Source: Actinospineispora eucalypti (lineage in GTDB: Bacteria; Actinomycetota; Actinomycetes; Mycobacteriales; Pseudonocardiaceae). From it: DNA of 64,000 bases. Positions 33,262 to 42,206 of the stretch are shown piece by piece. Position 1 is the stretch's first letter; every line of letters begins with the position of its first letter. The notes under the pieces are model-generated. The model did not search any database. It had not been told where the DNA came from and was given only the letters and a program-made list of their open reading frames with translations. The position numbers and the translations under genes are program-made. Location of the stretch: NCBI GenBank assembly GCA_014208095.1, contig JACHMT010000002.1, positions 1,116,001 through 1,180,000 on the forward strand, given 5' to 3'.

Positions 33262-34115
33262 CGGCGCACCCCGATCACCGGGCGCAGCACCTGGGTGAGC
33301 GCGGGCGGCCAGCCCTCCACGCAGCTGACCTCGTACCCGGGGAGTGCCGGCCGGGCGGCGGCCAGCAGCGTGGCGGCCCGGTGCGCGCGGCGCACCGACA
33401 GCACCCCGTCATGGCGGGACACCGGCTCGCGCATGCGGGCGCGGTGAAACACCCACGCCCCGGCCGTGGACCAGGCGCCGGGCACCGGATCCCAGTGGCA
33501 GAAGGCGAAAACACCCAGTTCACCATGCCGGCCGAAGAAGGCCGGCAGGTCCTCCGCCGGCAGGTGGTGCAGCAGCCCGCTGGAGATCACGATGGTGTGG
33601 CCGGGATCGGTGACCGCCCGCCCCGGGTCGAACGCGTCGCCGACCAGGAACCGCACGTCCAGGCCTTCCCGCGCCGCGCGCTCGGCGGCCGCCGACACCA
33701 GCGTCCGGTCGAGGTCCACCCCGACCAGCTCCACGCCCTTCCCCAACGCCCGGTGGGCGGCCAGCCAGCGCAACGTGTAGCCGATCCCGCAGCCGACGTC
33801 GACCACCCGCACCGACCGACCGGGGTCCGCGCGGCGCAGCTCGTCCACCCAACCGGCCAGCTGCTCGGCGACCCGCCGGCCCTGCTGGAGCTCCTCGGCC
33901 AGCCGTTGCAGCTCACAGTGCACCCGGACCAGCAGCCGGTCGATCGCCTCGTCGTCCAGCACCCCGCCCCGGGCGGGCAGCCGCCGGGCGATGCGGGCCG
34001 CGCGGTGCTGCCCGGAGGCCCGCAGCCGCTCGACCACCGCCTCGACCTCGACGGGCAGCCGGTGCCCGGCCGGGTCCCGGCGGCGGACCAGATCGGTGAG
34101 CTCCAGAAGTCGCAT
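33258..34115 (-). CDS. Class I SAM-dependent methyltransferase
   Basis: 285 residues. The AdoMet motif I is VVDVGCGIGYTLRW, motif II VELVGVDLD, followed by GHTIVISSGLLHHLP. An N-terminal helical region of about 90 residues (ARIARRLPARGGVLDDEAID) precedes the Rossmann domain and may set substrate specificity, which is unknown. It follows the YqeY gene by 17 bases and overlaps the membrane protein gene. No clear ribosome site. Confidence 0.82.
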   Translation of the reverse strand: MRLLELTDLVRRRDPAGHRLPVEVEAVVERLRASGQHRAARIARRLPARGGVLDDEAIDRLLVRVHCELQRLAEELQQGRRVAEQLAGWVDELRRADPGRSVRVVDVGCGIGYTLRWLAAHRALGKGVELVGVDLDRTLVSAAAERAAREGLDVRFLVGDAFDPGRAVTDPGHTIVISSGLLHHLPAEDLPAFFGRHGELGVFAFCHWDPVPGAWSTAGAWVFHRARMREPVSRHDGVLSVRRAHRAATLLAAARPALPGYEVSCVEGWPPALTQVLRPVIGVRR

Positions 34116-34131
34116 ACCCGGCTGGACCCGG

Positions 34132-34506
34132 TCAGCCGCCGGGCGGTTGGGGCGCGTGCAGGTACCGGACGAGCACGTCCGCCTCGGCGCGCAACCGGTC
34201 GGCGGCGTCGCGCCGTCTGAGCCCCTCGTACTCCTCGGCGGCGGCGTGGCGCTCGCCGACCTCCCTGGCCAGGATCGCGCGCAGGTCCTCGTCGGTCAGC
34301 CGGCGGCGCTCGGCCTCGGCCGCGCCGAGGCCGGCCACCGCGCCGGCCACGTGTTCGTTGCCCACCGGCTTGGTCGGGCCATCGGTGTCAACCGGAACCG
34401 CCTGGGCGTTCTCGATCGCGGCCAGCGCCGAACGCAGCGCGGCGGCGGCGACCCGGTCCCGGCTCTTCAGCGCGACCGTCAGACCCTGCCTCAGCTCGGT
34501 AAGCAT
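34132..34506 (-). CDS. GatB/YqeY-domain protein
   Basis: 124 residues of the YqeY family, related to the tail of GatB that contacts tRNA in amidotransferases: LRQGLTVALKSRDRVAAAALRSALAAIENAQAV and DLRAILAREVGERHAAAEEYEGLRR. Usual length is about 150 so it is compact. Located 62 bases downstream of proS on the same strand; a tRNA-related role fits, but its function is not established in the family. Confidence 0.82.
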   Translation of the reverse strand: MLTELRQGLTVALKSRDRVAAAALRSALAAIENAQAVPVDTDGPTKPVGNEHVAGAVAGLGAAEAERRRLTDEDLRAILAREVGERHAAAEEYEGLRRRDAADRLRAEADVLVRYLHAPQPPGG

Positions 34507-34568
34507 GCGCGGAAAGCTAACGAACTCGAGTGCACCCGTCGAACGAGTTCACCCTGCACCTGGCCGAC

Positions 34569-35993
34569 TCAGTAGCTGCGTCCCACCACGGCGACGAGGT
34601 CGTCGTCGGCCACGGTGTCCGGCGGGAGCCGGCCGTCGGCGGTCTGCAGGCAGCGCACCGTGATCGCATCGGTGGCCAGCGACCGCTCCCCCTCCTCGCC
34701 GAGGATCCGCCACGGGATCCGGGCGAAACCGAGCCGCGCCGCCTCCCGGGCCTCCTCGATCGACTCGGTGCTCACCGTCCGGGCGGCCAGCCGGTCCTGC
34801 GCCGAGGCCAGCAGGCCGCGCTGCACGGTTTCCAGCAGCTCGGGCACGACGCGGGCCGTCGCGCCGGCCTCGGTGGGCACCCGCTCCCCGGTGTCCCGCC
34901 GCACCACGTCGAACCGGCCGGCCTCGACGTCCCGCGGTCCGATCTCCAGGCGCAGCGGCACGCCCTTCAGCTCCCAGTCGGTGACCCGGCGGCCGAACCC
35001 CTTGCCCGCGTTGTCGTCCACCCGCACCCGCACACCGGCGTGCTCCAGCCGCTCGGCCTGGTCCCGGATGGCGGCGAGCACCGCCGGGTCGTCCTTCACC
35101 GCGAGCAGCACCACCTGGACCGGCGCCAGCCGGGGCGGCACCACCAGACCGCCGTCGTCCCCGTGGCCCATGATCAGGCCGCCGACGATCCGCGTGCTGC
35201 TGCCCCAGGACGTGGTCCAGCACAGCCGGCGCTGGCCATCGGCGTCGCTGAACGTCATGTCGAACGCCTTGGCGAAGTTCTGCCCCAGCTCGTGGCTGGT
35301 GGCGACCTGCAGCGCCTTGCCGTCGCCCATCATGGCCTCGCAGGTCAGCGTGTTGATCGCGCCGGCGAACCGTTCCCGGGCGGTCTTCACGCCGACCAGC
35401 ACCGGCAACGCCAGCACCGAGCGCAGGAAGTCCCGGTAGACCTCCAGATGGATCCGGCGCGCGTAGGCGGCCGCGTCCTCGTAAGTGGCGTGCGCGGTGT
35501 GCCCCTCCTGCCAGAGGAACTCGCTGGTACGCAGGAACAGCCTCGGCCGCATCTCCCAGCGCACCACGTTGGCCCACTGGTTCAGCAGCAGCGGCAGGTC
35601 ACGGTGGCTCTGCACCCACTTGGCCATCAGCTCGCCGAACACGGTCTCGCTGGTCGGGCGCACGACCAGGGGTTCGGTGAGTTCCTTACCCCCGGCGTGG
35701 GTGACCACGGCCAGCTCCGGGCTGAACCCCTCGACGTGCTCGGCCTCGCGCTTGAGGTAGTCCTCGGGGATGAACAGCGGCAGGTAGACGTTCTCCGCGC
35801 CGGCCCGCTTGATCCGGGTGTCGATCTCCGACTGGATGCGCTCCCACAGCGAGTAGCCGTACGGTCGGATGACCATGGTGCCCCGCACCGGGCCGTTGTC
35901 GGCCAGCTGGGCCTTGTCCAGCACTTCCTGGTACCAGCGGGGGAAGTCGTCCGCCCTCGGGGTGAGGATCGAGCCTCGACGTGGGGTTGCCAT
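34569..35993 (-). CDS. proS: Prolyl-tRNA synthetase, archaeal/eukaryote-type
   Basis: 474 residues. Class II synthetase: motif 2 in RWEMRPRLFLRTSEFLWQEGHTAHAT, the ProRS signature RPTSET, and a C-terminal anticodon domain ending in VVGRSY with the terminal tyrosine characteristic of the archaeal/eukaryote-like type, and lacking the bacterial-type editing insert. Charges tRNA-Pro. Actinomycetes often carry this type instead of, or beside, the bacterial one; whether this is the only copy is unknown. ATG at 35993. Confidence 0.94.
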   Translation of the reverse strand: MATPRRGSILTPRADDFPRWYQEVLDKAQLADNGPVRGTMVIRPYGYSLWERIQSEIDTRIKRAGAENVYLPLFIPEDYLKREAEHVEGFSPELAVVTHAGGKELTEPLVVRPTSETVFGELMAKWVQSHRDLPLLLNQWANVVRWEMRPRLFLRTSEFLWQEGHTAHATYEDAAAYARRIHLEVYRDFLRSVLALPVLVGVKTARERFAGAINTLTCEAMMGDGKALQVATSHELGQNFAKAFDMTFSDADGQRRLCWTTSWGSSTRIVGGLIMGHGDDGGLVVPPRLAPVQVVLLAVKDDPAVLAAIRDQAERLEHAGVRVRVDDNAGKGFGRRVTDWELKGVPLRLEIGPRDVEAGRFDVVRRDTGERVPTEAGATARVVPELLETVQRGLLASAQDRLAARTVSTESIEEAREAARLGFARIPWRILGEEGERSLATDAITVRCLQTADGRLPPDTVADDDLVAVVGRSY

Positions 35994-36127
35994 GGCGCGC
36001 GACCGTACCCACCGGCCCGCCCGGCCGCACCCGGGTTTCAGGGTGGCCGTGGCCCGGCTCGCGATGAGTTTTGCCCGCTCGGCTGGTCGACACGTACCGG
36101 AAGCCGAAACACGAGGAGGGCGGACCC

Positions 36128-36859
36128 ATGGACGTACAGACCACGACGTACCCGAACCCCGAGATCGTCGACCGGGACAGCTGGCAGGCCGAGATCGACC
36201 GGCTGGTGGAGCGGGAGAAGGCGCACACCCGCGAAGGCGACGCGATCGCCGCCGCCCGCCGGCGCCTGCCGATGGTCGAGGTGGACCCCACCACCACCCT
36301 GGTCGGCCCGGACGGCCCGGTGACGCTGCTGGACGTGTTCGAGGGGCGCCGGCAGCTCATCGTGTACCTGCACATGTGGCACGACGGCAACGACGCCGCC
36401 AACCAGTGCGAGGGCTGCACGTTCTTCACCGGGCACGCCCGGGAGCTGTCCTATCTGCACAGCCGGGGCGTCACCTACGCGACCTTCTGCGAGGGCCCCT
36501 ACCCGGAGAGCGCCCGGTACCGGGACTTCATGGGCTGGGAGATGCCCTGGTACTCCGCGCGCGGCTCGCTGGACGCGCTGCTCGCCGGGCGCGGGTTCGG
36601 CGGCTACTTGTGCTTCCTGCGCGACGGTGACCGGGTGTTCGAGACCTACTGGACCACCGGCCGGGGCACCGAGGCCGGCGCCACCAGCTACCACCTGCTC
36701 GACCTGACCGTGTACGGCCGGCAGGAGACCTGGGAAGACTCCCCCGCCGGCTGGCCCCAGCCGTACGCCACCAGGGGCGAGCAGTTCCGCCGCGACGGCC
36801 GCCCCACCGCGCAGTGGTCACGCCTGGCCGAAGGCCGCTCCGACGACCTCACCGGCTGA
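36128..36859 (+). CDS. DUF899 thioredoxin-like protein
   Basis: 243 residues. Pattern of DUF899: N-terminal WQAEIDRLVEREKAHTREGDAIAAARRRLPMVEV, then a peroxiredoxin-like core with CEGCTFF, VTYATFCEGPY, and GWEMPWYSARGS, and a late HLLDLTVYGRQETWEDSPAGWPQ. Predicted thioredoxin-fold oxidoreductase, possibly acting on peroxide or small thiols; substrate unknown. ATG at 36128 with GAGGAGGGCGG upstream. Convergent with the GNAT gene, stops five bases apart. Confidence 0.87.
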   Translation: MDVQTTTYPNPEIVDRDSWQAEIDRLVEREKAHTREGDAIAAARRRLPMVEVDPTTTLVGPDGPVTLLDVFEGRRQLIVYLHMWHDGNDAANQCEGCTFFTGHARELSYLHSRGVTYATFCEGPYPESARYRDFMGWEMPWYSARGSLDALLAGRGFGGYLCFLRDGDRVFETYWTTGRGTEAGATSYHLLDLTVYGRQETWEDSPAGWPQPYATRGEQFRRDGRPTAQWSRLAEGRSDDLTG

Positions 36860-36863
36860 GAGC

Positions 36864-37418
36864 TCACCGAGGGTCGGTGGCCAGGATCGCCATGGAGATC
36901 GCGTCGTGCCACTCCCCGTCCCAGTGCAGCGCGTCGCGGTGCACGCCCTCCTGGATGAAGCCGCACTTCTGGTACACCCGCAGGGCGCGCGGGTTGAAGT
37001 CGTAGACCTCCAGGTGCACCCGGTGCAGGCCGGCCACGTCGAGCGCGTAGTCCACGACCAGCCGGGTCGCCTCGGTGCCGTATCCGCGACCGAACACCGG
37101 CGGGCCGGTGAGGCCGATCCGGAAGTTGGCCGAGTCGTTCCCGTCGTCCAGGTCGTTCAGCACGGCCTCGCCGAGCACCGCGTCGTCCGAGCGGCGCACG
37201 ATCGTCCAGTCGGCCCGGTCGTGGTGGTCCGCCCGGGTGGCGAGCCAGCGCCGGATCTGGTCCGGGGTGAACCGCTGGTGGGTGCCGGTCAGCCGGCTGC
37301 CCTCCGGCTCGCCGAACATCGGCCAGAGGCCGTCGAAGTGCTCGCCGGTCATGGGCTCCAGCCGGACGCTCGGGCCGGTCAGGGTGGGCTGGTCACGGAA
37401 GACGTCGACGGGGACCAC
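36864..37418 (-). CDS. GNAT acetyltransferase (RimJ/RimL-like)
   Basis: 184 residues: PSVRLEPMTGEHFDGLWPMF, the acetyl-CoA loop GPPVFGRGYGTEA, and LHRVHLEVYDFNPRALRVYQKCGFIQEG. These mark a RimJ/RimL-type N-acetyltransferase acting on protein N-termini or amino compounds. GTG at 37418 gives VVPVDVFRDQP; there is no strong ribosome site, so coupling to the upstream SDR gene, 21 bases away, is likely. Confidence 0.83.
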   Translation of the reverse strand: MVPVDVFRDQPTLTGPSVRLEPMTGEHFDGLWPMFGEPEGSRLTGTHQRFTPDQIRRWLATRADHHDRADWTIVRRSDDAVLGEAVLNDLDDGNDSANFRIGLTGPPVFGRGYGTEATRLVVDYALDVAGLHRVHLEVYDFNPRALRVYQKCGFIQEGVHRDALHWDGEWHDAISMAILATDPR

Positions 37419-37438
37419 CGGTGCAGCCAAGCAGCACG

Positions 37439-38275
37439 TCAGTCCGAAGGGAAGTCGGCGGACCGGCTCAGCTCCGCCCACCGCCGGGCCTCGGCGGTCC
37501 GCTCTTCGCCCGACCGCACCGCCAGCTCGACGGCACTCGCGCCCAGCAGCAGCCGCAGTGGCGGCTCCGCCATCGCCACCACGTCGAGCAGGATCTTCGC
37601 CGCGCGGGCCGGGTCCCCGGGCCAGCCGGCGGCGGTGGCCTCGCGCATCCGGTTCACCTCGCCGACCGTGCCCCGGTAGTCCGGCCCAACCTCGGCGCGG
37701 ACCATGGAGGTGGTGCTCCACTCGGTGCGGAACGGCCCCGGCTCCACGATGACCACCTTGATACCGAGCGGTTTGACCTCGGCGTTCAGCACCTCGGAGA
37801 AGCCCTCGACGGCGAACTTGGCGGTCTGGTACGCACCCATGCCGGGCGTGCCCCCGACCCGCCCGCCGATCGAGGAGAACTGCAGGATGTGCCCGGACCG
37901 CTGCTGGCGCAACACCGGGAGCGCCGCCCGGGTGACGTTCACGACGCCGAACAGGTTGGCCTCGATCTGCGCCCGGAAGTCGTCCTCGGCCATCTCCTCG
38001 ATCGGCGCGCTGTTGGCGTAGCCGGCGTTGTTCACCACCACGTCCAGCCGGCCGAACTCCCGCACCGCGATGTCCACGGCGGACCGGGCCGCAGCCGCGT
38101 CGGTGACGTCCAGCGCCACCGCCCGCGCCCGATCGCCGTACTTGGCCACCAGCCCTTCCAGGTCGGCCGGCCGGCGCGCGGTGGCCACCACGTTCTCCCC
38201 GGCCGCCAACGCCGCATCCGCCAGCTCCCGGCCGAAACCGCGCGAGCTGCCGGTGATGAGCCATGTCTTCGCCAT
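37439..38275 (-). CDS. Short-chain dehydrogenase controlled by the adjacent TetR
   Basis: 278-residue SDR: TGSSRGFG cofactor loop, NNAGYANSAPIEEM, FSSIGGRVG...YQTAKFAVEGFSE, and VEPGPFRTE. The FGREL/NNAG/VEPG combination is typical of broad oxidoreductases induced by TetR systems. ATG at 38275. Divergent from the TetR gene, with a perfect operator between them, so expression should rise when the regulator's ligand is bound. Substrate unknown. Confidence 0.88.
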   Translation of the reverse strand: MAKTWLITGSSRGFGRELADAALAAGENVVATARRPADLEGLVAKYGDRARAVALDVTDAAAARSAVDIAVREFGRLDVVVNNAGYANSAPIEEMAEDDFRAQIEANLFGVVNVTRAALPVLRQQRSGHILQFSSIGGRVGGTPGMGAYQTAKFAVEGFSEVLNAEVKPLGIKVVIVEPGPFRTEWSTTSMVRAEVGPDYRGTVGEVNRMREATAAGWPGDPARAAKILLDVVAMAEPPLRLLLGASAVELAVRSGEERTAEARRWAELSRSADFPSD

Positions 38276-38308
38276 TGATCCACCCCTCCGCCCGGCCGGG
38301 CGGGCTCC

Positions 38309-38350
38309 TGTCTACGACTGTAGACACTCGAGAGTCTACAGTCGTAGACA
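38309..38350. promoter_or_regulatory. Perfect long operator palindrome abutting the tetR start
   Basis: A 17-base arm (38309-38325, containing GTCTACGACTGTAGAC) and its exact complement (38334-38350) around ACTCGAGA; each arm also holds TCTAC-gac-TGTAGA symmetry. The final base is the A of the TetR ATG, so the tetR transcript must be leaderless or start inside the operator. Confidence 0.9.
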
Positions 38351-38925
38351 TGGGTGACGCACGGAGCGAACGACCGGTCCACCGGCGCGATGCCGCCGCC
38401 ACCCGGGAGGCGATCCTGCGCTCGGCGCTGGTGGCCTTCACCCGCCACGGCTACGACGGCGTGGGGGTGCGGGAGATCGCCCGGGCGGCCGGGGTGACCG
38501 CGATGCTGGTCAACCGATACTTCGGCACCAAGGAAGGGCTGTTCGCGGAGGTCGTCGAGGTGGCGTTCGCCGAACGCACGCTGATCGCCGACGACGTCGA
38601 GTCGCTGACCCGGTTCGCCGCCGCCGGACTGGTCGCGGCCGAACCCCGCTCGGTGGACGGCTTCCTGCTGATGCTGCGCTCGGTGGCCAACCCGAGGGCC
38701 ACCGAAATCCTGCGCGCGGCGATCGAGGCGCACTTCCAGCGCCCGCTCCAGGCACTGCTGCCCGGCGCGGGCGCCCGGGAGCGGGCCGCGTTGTTCCTCT
38801 CCGTGCTGTCCGGGGTGCGGCTCATGCAGCAGGTGCTGGGCAGCCCGGCGCTGGCCACCGCCGACGCGGACGCGCTGGAACGGCGGCTGCGGCCGGTGTT
38901 CGAGGCGCTGGTCGACCCGGGCTGA
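38350..38925 (+). CDS. TetR-family regulator (leaderless)
   Basis: 191 residues. HTH: VREIARAAGVTAMLVNRYFGTKEGLFAEVV; the helix 3 sequence VTAMLVNRYF is close to regulators of SDR-type oxidoreductases. The ATG at 38350 directly follows the operator with no room for a ribosome site, pointing to leaderless translation. Divergent from the SDR gene at 37439-38275. Ligand unknown. Confidence 0.9.
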   Translation: MGDARSERPVHRRDAAATREAILRSALVAFTRHGYDGVGVREIARAAGVTAMLVNRYFGTKEGLFAEVVEVAFAERTLIADDVESLTRFAAAGLVAAEPRSVDGFLLMLRSVANPRATEILRAAIEAHFQRPLQALLPGAGARERAALFLSVLSGVRLMQQVLGSPALATADADALERRLRPVFEALVDPG

Positions 38926-38983
38926 AACCGCTCAGGCCCGGACGGCCGCTGCGCCCGGCAGCGGGAGCACGTTAGATGGACGA

Positions 38984-39751
38984 ATGGACTCCGTGCGCCG
39001 GTTCGCCGAGCTGGTCGGTCAGCCCGACCCGCCGTTGGACCGCGCCGCACTGGCGCTGGCGGCCGGCGCCGACCCCGACCTGGACGTCGATCACTGGCTG
39101 GCCGAGCTGGACCGCCTGGCCTCGGGCGTGACCGACCTGGCCGGGCTGCTGGACCGGCTGTTCGTGCGGGAACGCTTCCTCGGCAACCGGGAGAACTACT
39201 ACGACCCGAGGAACTCCCTGCTCCCGCACGTGCTGACCCGCCGCGTGGGCATCCCGATCACGCTGGCCGTGGTCACCATGGAGGTCGGGCGGCGCGCCGG
39301 GGTGCCGATCGAGGGCGTCGGCATGCCGGGCCACTTCCTGGTCCGGCCGGTCGGCGGTGACACCCTGCTCGACGTGTTCGACGGCGGCGCCGAGCTGACC
39401 CCCGAGGCCTGCGAGGCGCGGTTCCGCGAGCTGGGCGGCACCGGGCCGTTCGGCCCGCACCTGCTCGCGGCCACGCCGACCACGGCCATCCTGACCCGGA
39501 TGCTGGAGAACCTGCGCACCGTGTTCCGCACGCTCCGGCGGCCGGCCGCCAGTGAGTGGGTGCTGCGGATGCGGTTACACCTGCCCGGCGCCGGACTGGC
39601 CGAACAACTGGAACTGGCCCAGGCACTGGGTGGCCAGGGCAAGTGGCTCGACGGCGCCCGGATACTGGAAACCCAGATGCCGGAGGCGGAGCCCCAGGTG
39701 GCGCGCCAGCTCACCCTGGCGGCGCGTTCCCTGCGGGCGCATCTGAACTAG
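38984..39751 (+). CDS. SirB1-like transglutaminase-fold protein with TPR tail
   Basis: 255 residues. SirB1 family: NYYDPRNSLLPHVLTRRVGIPITLAVVTMEVGRRAGVPIEGVGMPGHFLVR, then the DVFDGG motif, followed by a helical repeat tail (LAEQLELAQALGGQGKWLDGARILE). The family has a transglutaminase-like fold with an altered or missing catalytic cysteine; no cysteine is seen at the usual place, so it may be a binding protein. 20 bases before menG on the same strand. Confidence 0.82.
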   Translation: MDSVRRFAELVGQPDPPLDRAALALAAGADPDLDVDHWLAELDRLASGVTDLAGLLDRLFVRERFLGNRENYYDPRNSLLPHVLTRRVGIPITLAVVTMEVGRRAGVPIEGVGMPGHFLVRPVGGDTLLDVFDGGAELTPEACEARFRELGGTGPFGPHLLAATPTTAILTRMLENLRTVFRTLRRPAASEWVLRMRLHLPGAGLAEQLELAQALGGQGKWLDGARILETQMPEAEPQVARQLTLAARSLRAHLN

Positions 39752-39771
39752 CGTTGGGGGGACGCACAACC

Positions 39772-40464
39772 ATGAGCAGAGCGGATCTCGACAAGCAATC
39801 GACCCAGGTCAGCGCCATGTTCGACGACGTGGCCAAGGGATACGACCGGACCCGCGCCATCCTCTGGTTCGGCCAGATGGGGCGCTGGGGGCGCATCACC
39901 ACCGACTGCCTCGACCTCGGCCCGGGCAAGCGGGTCCTGGACGTGGCCTGTGGGACCGGCACCTCGTCGCGCTGGCTCGCCGGATCCGGGGCGAAAGTGG
40001 TCGGCTGCGACTTCTCGCCGGCCATGCTGGCCCGGGCGCACACCCGCGCCCCCGGAATCGAACTGGTGCTCGGCGACGCCCTCAAGCTCCCGTTCGAGTC
40101 GGGCACCTTCGACGCGGCGACGATCTCGTTCGGCCTGCGCAACGTGGCCGACGTCCCGCTCGCGCTGGCCGAGATGCGCCGGGTCGTGCGGCCCGGCGGG
40201 CACCTGGCGGTGTGCGAGTTCAGCCACCCACCGGGCCGGGCCGGCCGCGCGGCCGCCGACTTCTACCTGCGCCGGGTCGGCCCGCTGATCGCCCGGCTGG
40301 TGAGCAGCAACCCCGAGGCCTACGTCTACCTGGCGGACTCGATCCTGGCCTGGCCCGACCCGGCCGGCCTCGCCGCGGATATGCGGGGCGCCGGCTGGGA
40401 CGAGGTGGCCTGGCGCCGGCTCTCCGGCGGGATGGTGGCCCTGCACCGGGGAACCCGGGCGTAA
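39772..40464 (+). CDS. menG: Demethylmenaquinone methyltransferase (MenG/UbiE)
   Basis: 230 residues. AdoMet binding motif VLDVACGTGTSSRWLA, followed by GDALKLPFESGTFDAATISFGLRNVAD and MRRVVRPGGHLAVCEFSHP, the MenG/UbiE signature. It performs the last methylation of menaquinone at the membrane. ATG at 39772. The rest of the men pathway is not here. An alternative UbiE-like methyltransferase for another product cannot be excluded. Confidence 0.86.
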   Translation: MSRADLDKQSTQVSAMFDDVAKGYDRTRAILWFGQMGRWGRITTDCLDLGPGKRVLDVACGTGTSSRWLAGSGAKVVGCDFSPAMLARAHTRAPGIELVLGDALKLPFESGTFDAATISFGLRNVADVPLALAEMRRVVRPGGHLAVCEFSHPPGRAGRAAADFYLRRVGPLIARLVSSNPEAYVYLADSILAWPDPAGLAADMRGAGWDEVAWRRLSGGMVALHRGTRA

Positions 40465-40474
40465 CGCCGGCGGG

Positions 40475-41158
40475 TCAGGCCGGGAGCCGGCGGACCAGGT
40501 GATCCCACACGGCCCGCACCGCGCCGTCGTGGTAGATGTGCGCACGCTTGGCCGCCGACTCCTCGGGGTCCGACCAGCTCGGCCAACCACCGTAGGCATG
40601 GGTGAGCATCTGCTGGTGGCAGGCCCGCTCCAGGACCACGGCGCGCACCACCGCCGTCTCCAGGTCCGGGCCGACGGTCACGATGCCGTGGTTGACCAGG
40701 AACAGCGCGCTCGCGTCGCCCAGCTCGGCGGCCACCTGCTTGCCCAGCTCGGCGGTGACGATCAGGTCGGCGGTGGCGGTGAACCGGGGCACGGCGGGCG
40801 GCACGAACATGTTGGCCGCGTGACTGACCGGCAACAGCGGCTGACCGGTGGCGGCCAGCGCCACCGCGTGCGGCGGGTGGGTGTGCACCACCGCGCCGAC
40901 GTCCGGCCGGGCGGCCAGGATCTCGATGTGGATCGGGTACTCGCTGTGCCGGGTGCCCTCCCCCGCCAGCACCGCGCCCGACGGGTCGACCAGGTGCACC
41001 CGGTCCTCGGTGACCTCCCCCAGCCCCCACTCGGCGGACTTGATCCAGCAGCCGCGGTCGTCGCGCAGGGACGCGTGGCCCCAGATCAGGTCGTCGTGCC
41101 CCTGCGCGGCGAGCACCCGGGAGGCGGTCGCGACCAGCTGGCGGGCGGATTCTGGCAT
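40475..41158 (-). CDS. Class II aldolase/adducin-family protein 1
   Basis: 227 residues. Zinc-binding pattern: HTHPPHA and a later NHGIVTVG; N-terminal GHASLRDDRG loop binds the phosphate or carboxylate. In phthalate operons this fold includes 3,4-dihydroxyphthalate decarboxylases (PhtC type), so a decarboxylase or aldolase on an aromatic or hydroxy acid is plausible. ATG at 41158; a TTG at 41167 lies closer to the GGAGAGAGGG ribosome site and could be used. The promoter region holds two TTCTG/CAGAA palindromes, probably IclR sites. Confidence 0.82.
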   Translation of the reverse strand: MPESARQLVATASRVLAAQGHDDLIWGHASLRDDRGCWIKSAEWGLGEVTEDRVHLVDPSGAVLAGEGTRHSEYPIHIEILAARPDVGAVVHTHPPHAVALAATGQPLLPVSHAANMFVPPAVPRFTATADLIVTAELGKQVAAELGDASALFLVNHGIVTVGPDLETAVVRAVVLERACHQQMLTHAYGGWPSWSDPEESAAKRAHIYHDGAVRAVWDHLVRRLPA

Positions 41159-41215
41159 CGGCGGCAAGCCCTCTCTCCGGCGTCGTCTGAACGCAGACTA
41201 GGAGCCGGCCGTATC

Positions 41216-41249
41216 TTCTGTCCAGAAGTTAGATTCTGTTGAGCAGAAT
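41216..41249. promoter_or_regulatory. Candidate IclR operator pair (aldolase 1 promoter)
   Basis: TTCTG-TC-CAGAA at 41216-41227 and ATTCTG-TTGAG-CAGAAT at 41233-41249. The latter has the same 5-base spacer as CTCTG-CTGTA-CAGAG at 49561-49575. Lies upstream of aldolase 1 (minus) and the metalloprotease (plus). Confidence 0.65.
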
Positions 41250-41315
41250 TAGCCCCCTCGGTGGGATACTGCCCACAACGGCCCGCGCTGACCGGAGGCC
41301 GCCGTCGGGAGGGTC

Positions 41316-42206
41316 GTGCGTCTCATAAGCAGGCTGCGGGCGTGGCGCAGGTACCGGTACATGTCGCGCCGCCTCGCCGAGCTGGACCGCCTGGACCGGG
41401 AGAACCTCCTGCCCGCTCCGCCCCGGAACCGGCTGGGCGGCCGGGCGAAGCTCTCCGTGCTGCTGCTGGCGCTGCTCATCGGCGGGATCGTGGTGGTGGA
41501 CACGCTGCACGCGGGTCCGCGCTCCCCGCTGGACGAGCTGCTGCCCACGGGCATGTTCCAGGACCGGCAGCCGGCGGCGGGCTCGTCCGGAGCGCACGCG
41601 TTCGTGGCCCAGCTGCCCAACGGCCGGCCGGTCACCTACGACCCCTGCCAGCCCATTCGCTACGTGATCAACCCGGCCGGCATGCCGCCGGAAGCCGAGC
41701 AGCTGGTCCACGAGTCGGTGCGGGCGATCGCCTCGGCCTCCCGCCTCACCTTCAGCTACGCGGGCGCCACCGACGAGACACCCGTCGCCGACCGCCCCAC
41801 CAGGCAACCCCAGCGCTACGGCGGCGGGTGGGCGCCGGTGCTGATCGCCTGGGTGGACCAGGCCCAGCTCGAGGCGGAGGTGCCCAGGGGCGAGTCGGTG
41901 CCGAACGCCGACGTCGAGGGCAGGGGCGGCAGCACCGCGGTCACCCCGGCCGGGCCGGAGCTGACCCGCTTCGTGACCGGGGAGATCCTGCTGTCCCGGC
42001 AGGCGATGGCGCACCACCTGGGCCGCCGGGGCGGCGCCCCCATCGCCAGGGCGGTGATCATGCACGAGCTGGGCCATGTGGTGGGACTGGACCACGTGTC
42101 CGACCCGCGCGAGCTGATGGCCCCGGTGAACACCGGCCAGACCGAGCTGGGTCCGGGAGACCGGCAGGGCCTGGCCATCGCCGGCGCCGGCGCGTGCTGG
42201 CGCTAG
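41316..42206 (+). CDS. Membrane-anchored matrixin-like zinc metalloprotease
   Basis: 296 residues. A basic N-terminus, one membrane helix (about 46-62, LSVLLLALLIGGIVVV), and an extracellular peptidase domain with the zinc site HELGHVVGLDH and a Met-turn ELMAP, as in matrixins/M10-like enzymes. Start GTG at 41316. The protease has no evident link to the surrounding aromatic genes; it converges on the IclR gene with a four-base overlap of the stop codons. Confidence 0.86.
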   Translation: MRLISRLRAWRRYRYMSRRLAELDRLDRENLLPAPPRNRLGGRAKLSVLLLALLIGGIVVVDTLHAGPRSPLDELLPTGMFQDRQPAAGSSGAHAFVAQLPNGRPVTYDPCQPIRYVINPAGMPPEAEQLVHESVRAIASASRLTFSYAGATDETPVADRPTRQPQRYGGGWAPVLIAWVDQAQLEAEVPRGESVPNADVEGRGGSTAVTPAGPELTRFVTGEILLSRQAMAHHLGRRGGAPIARAVIMHELGHVVGLDHVSDPRELMAPVNTGQTELGPGDRQGLAIAGAGACWR

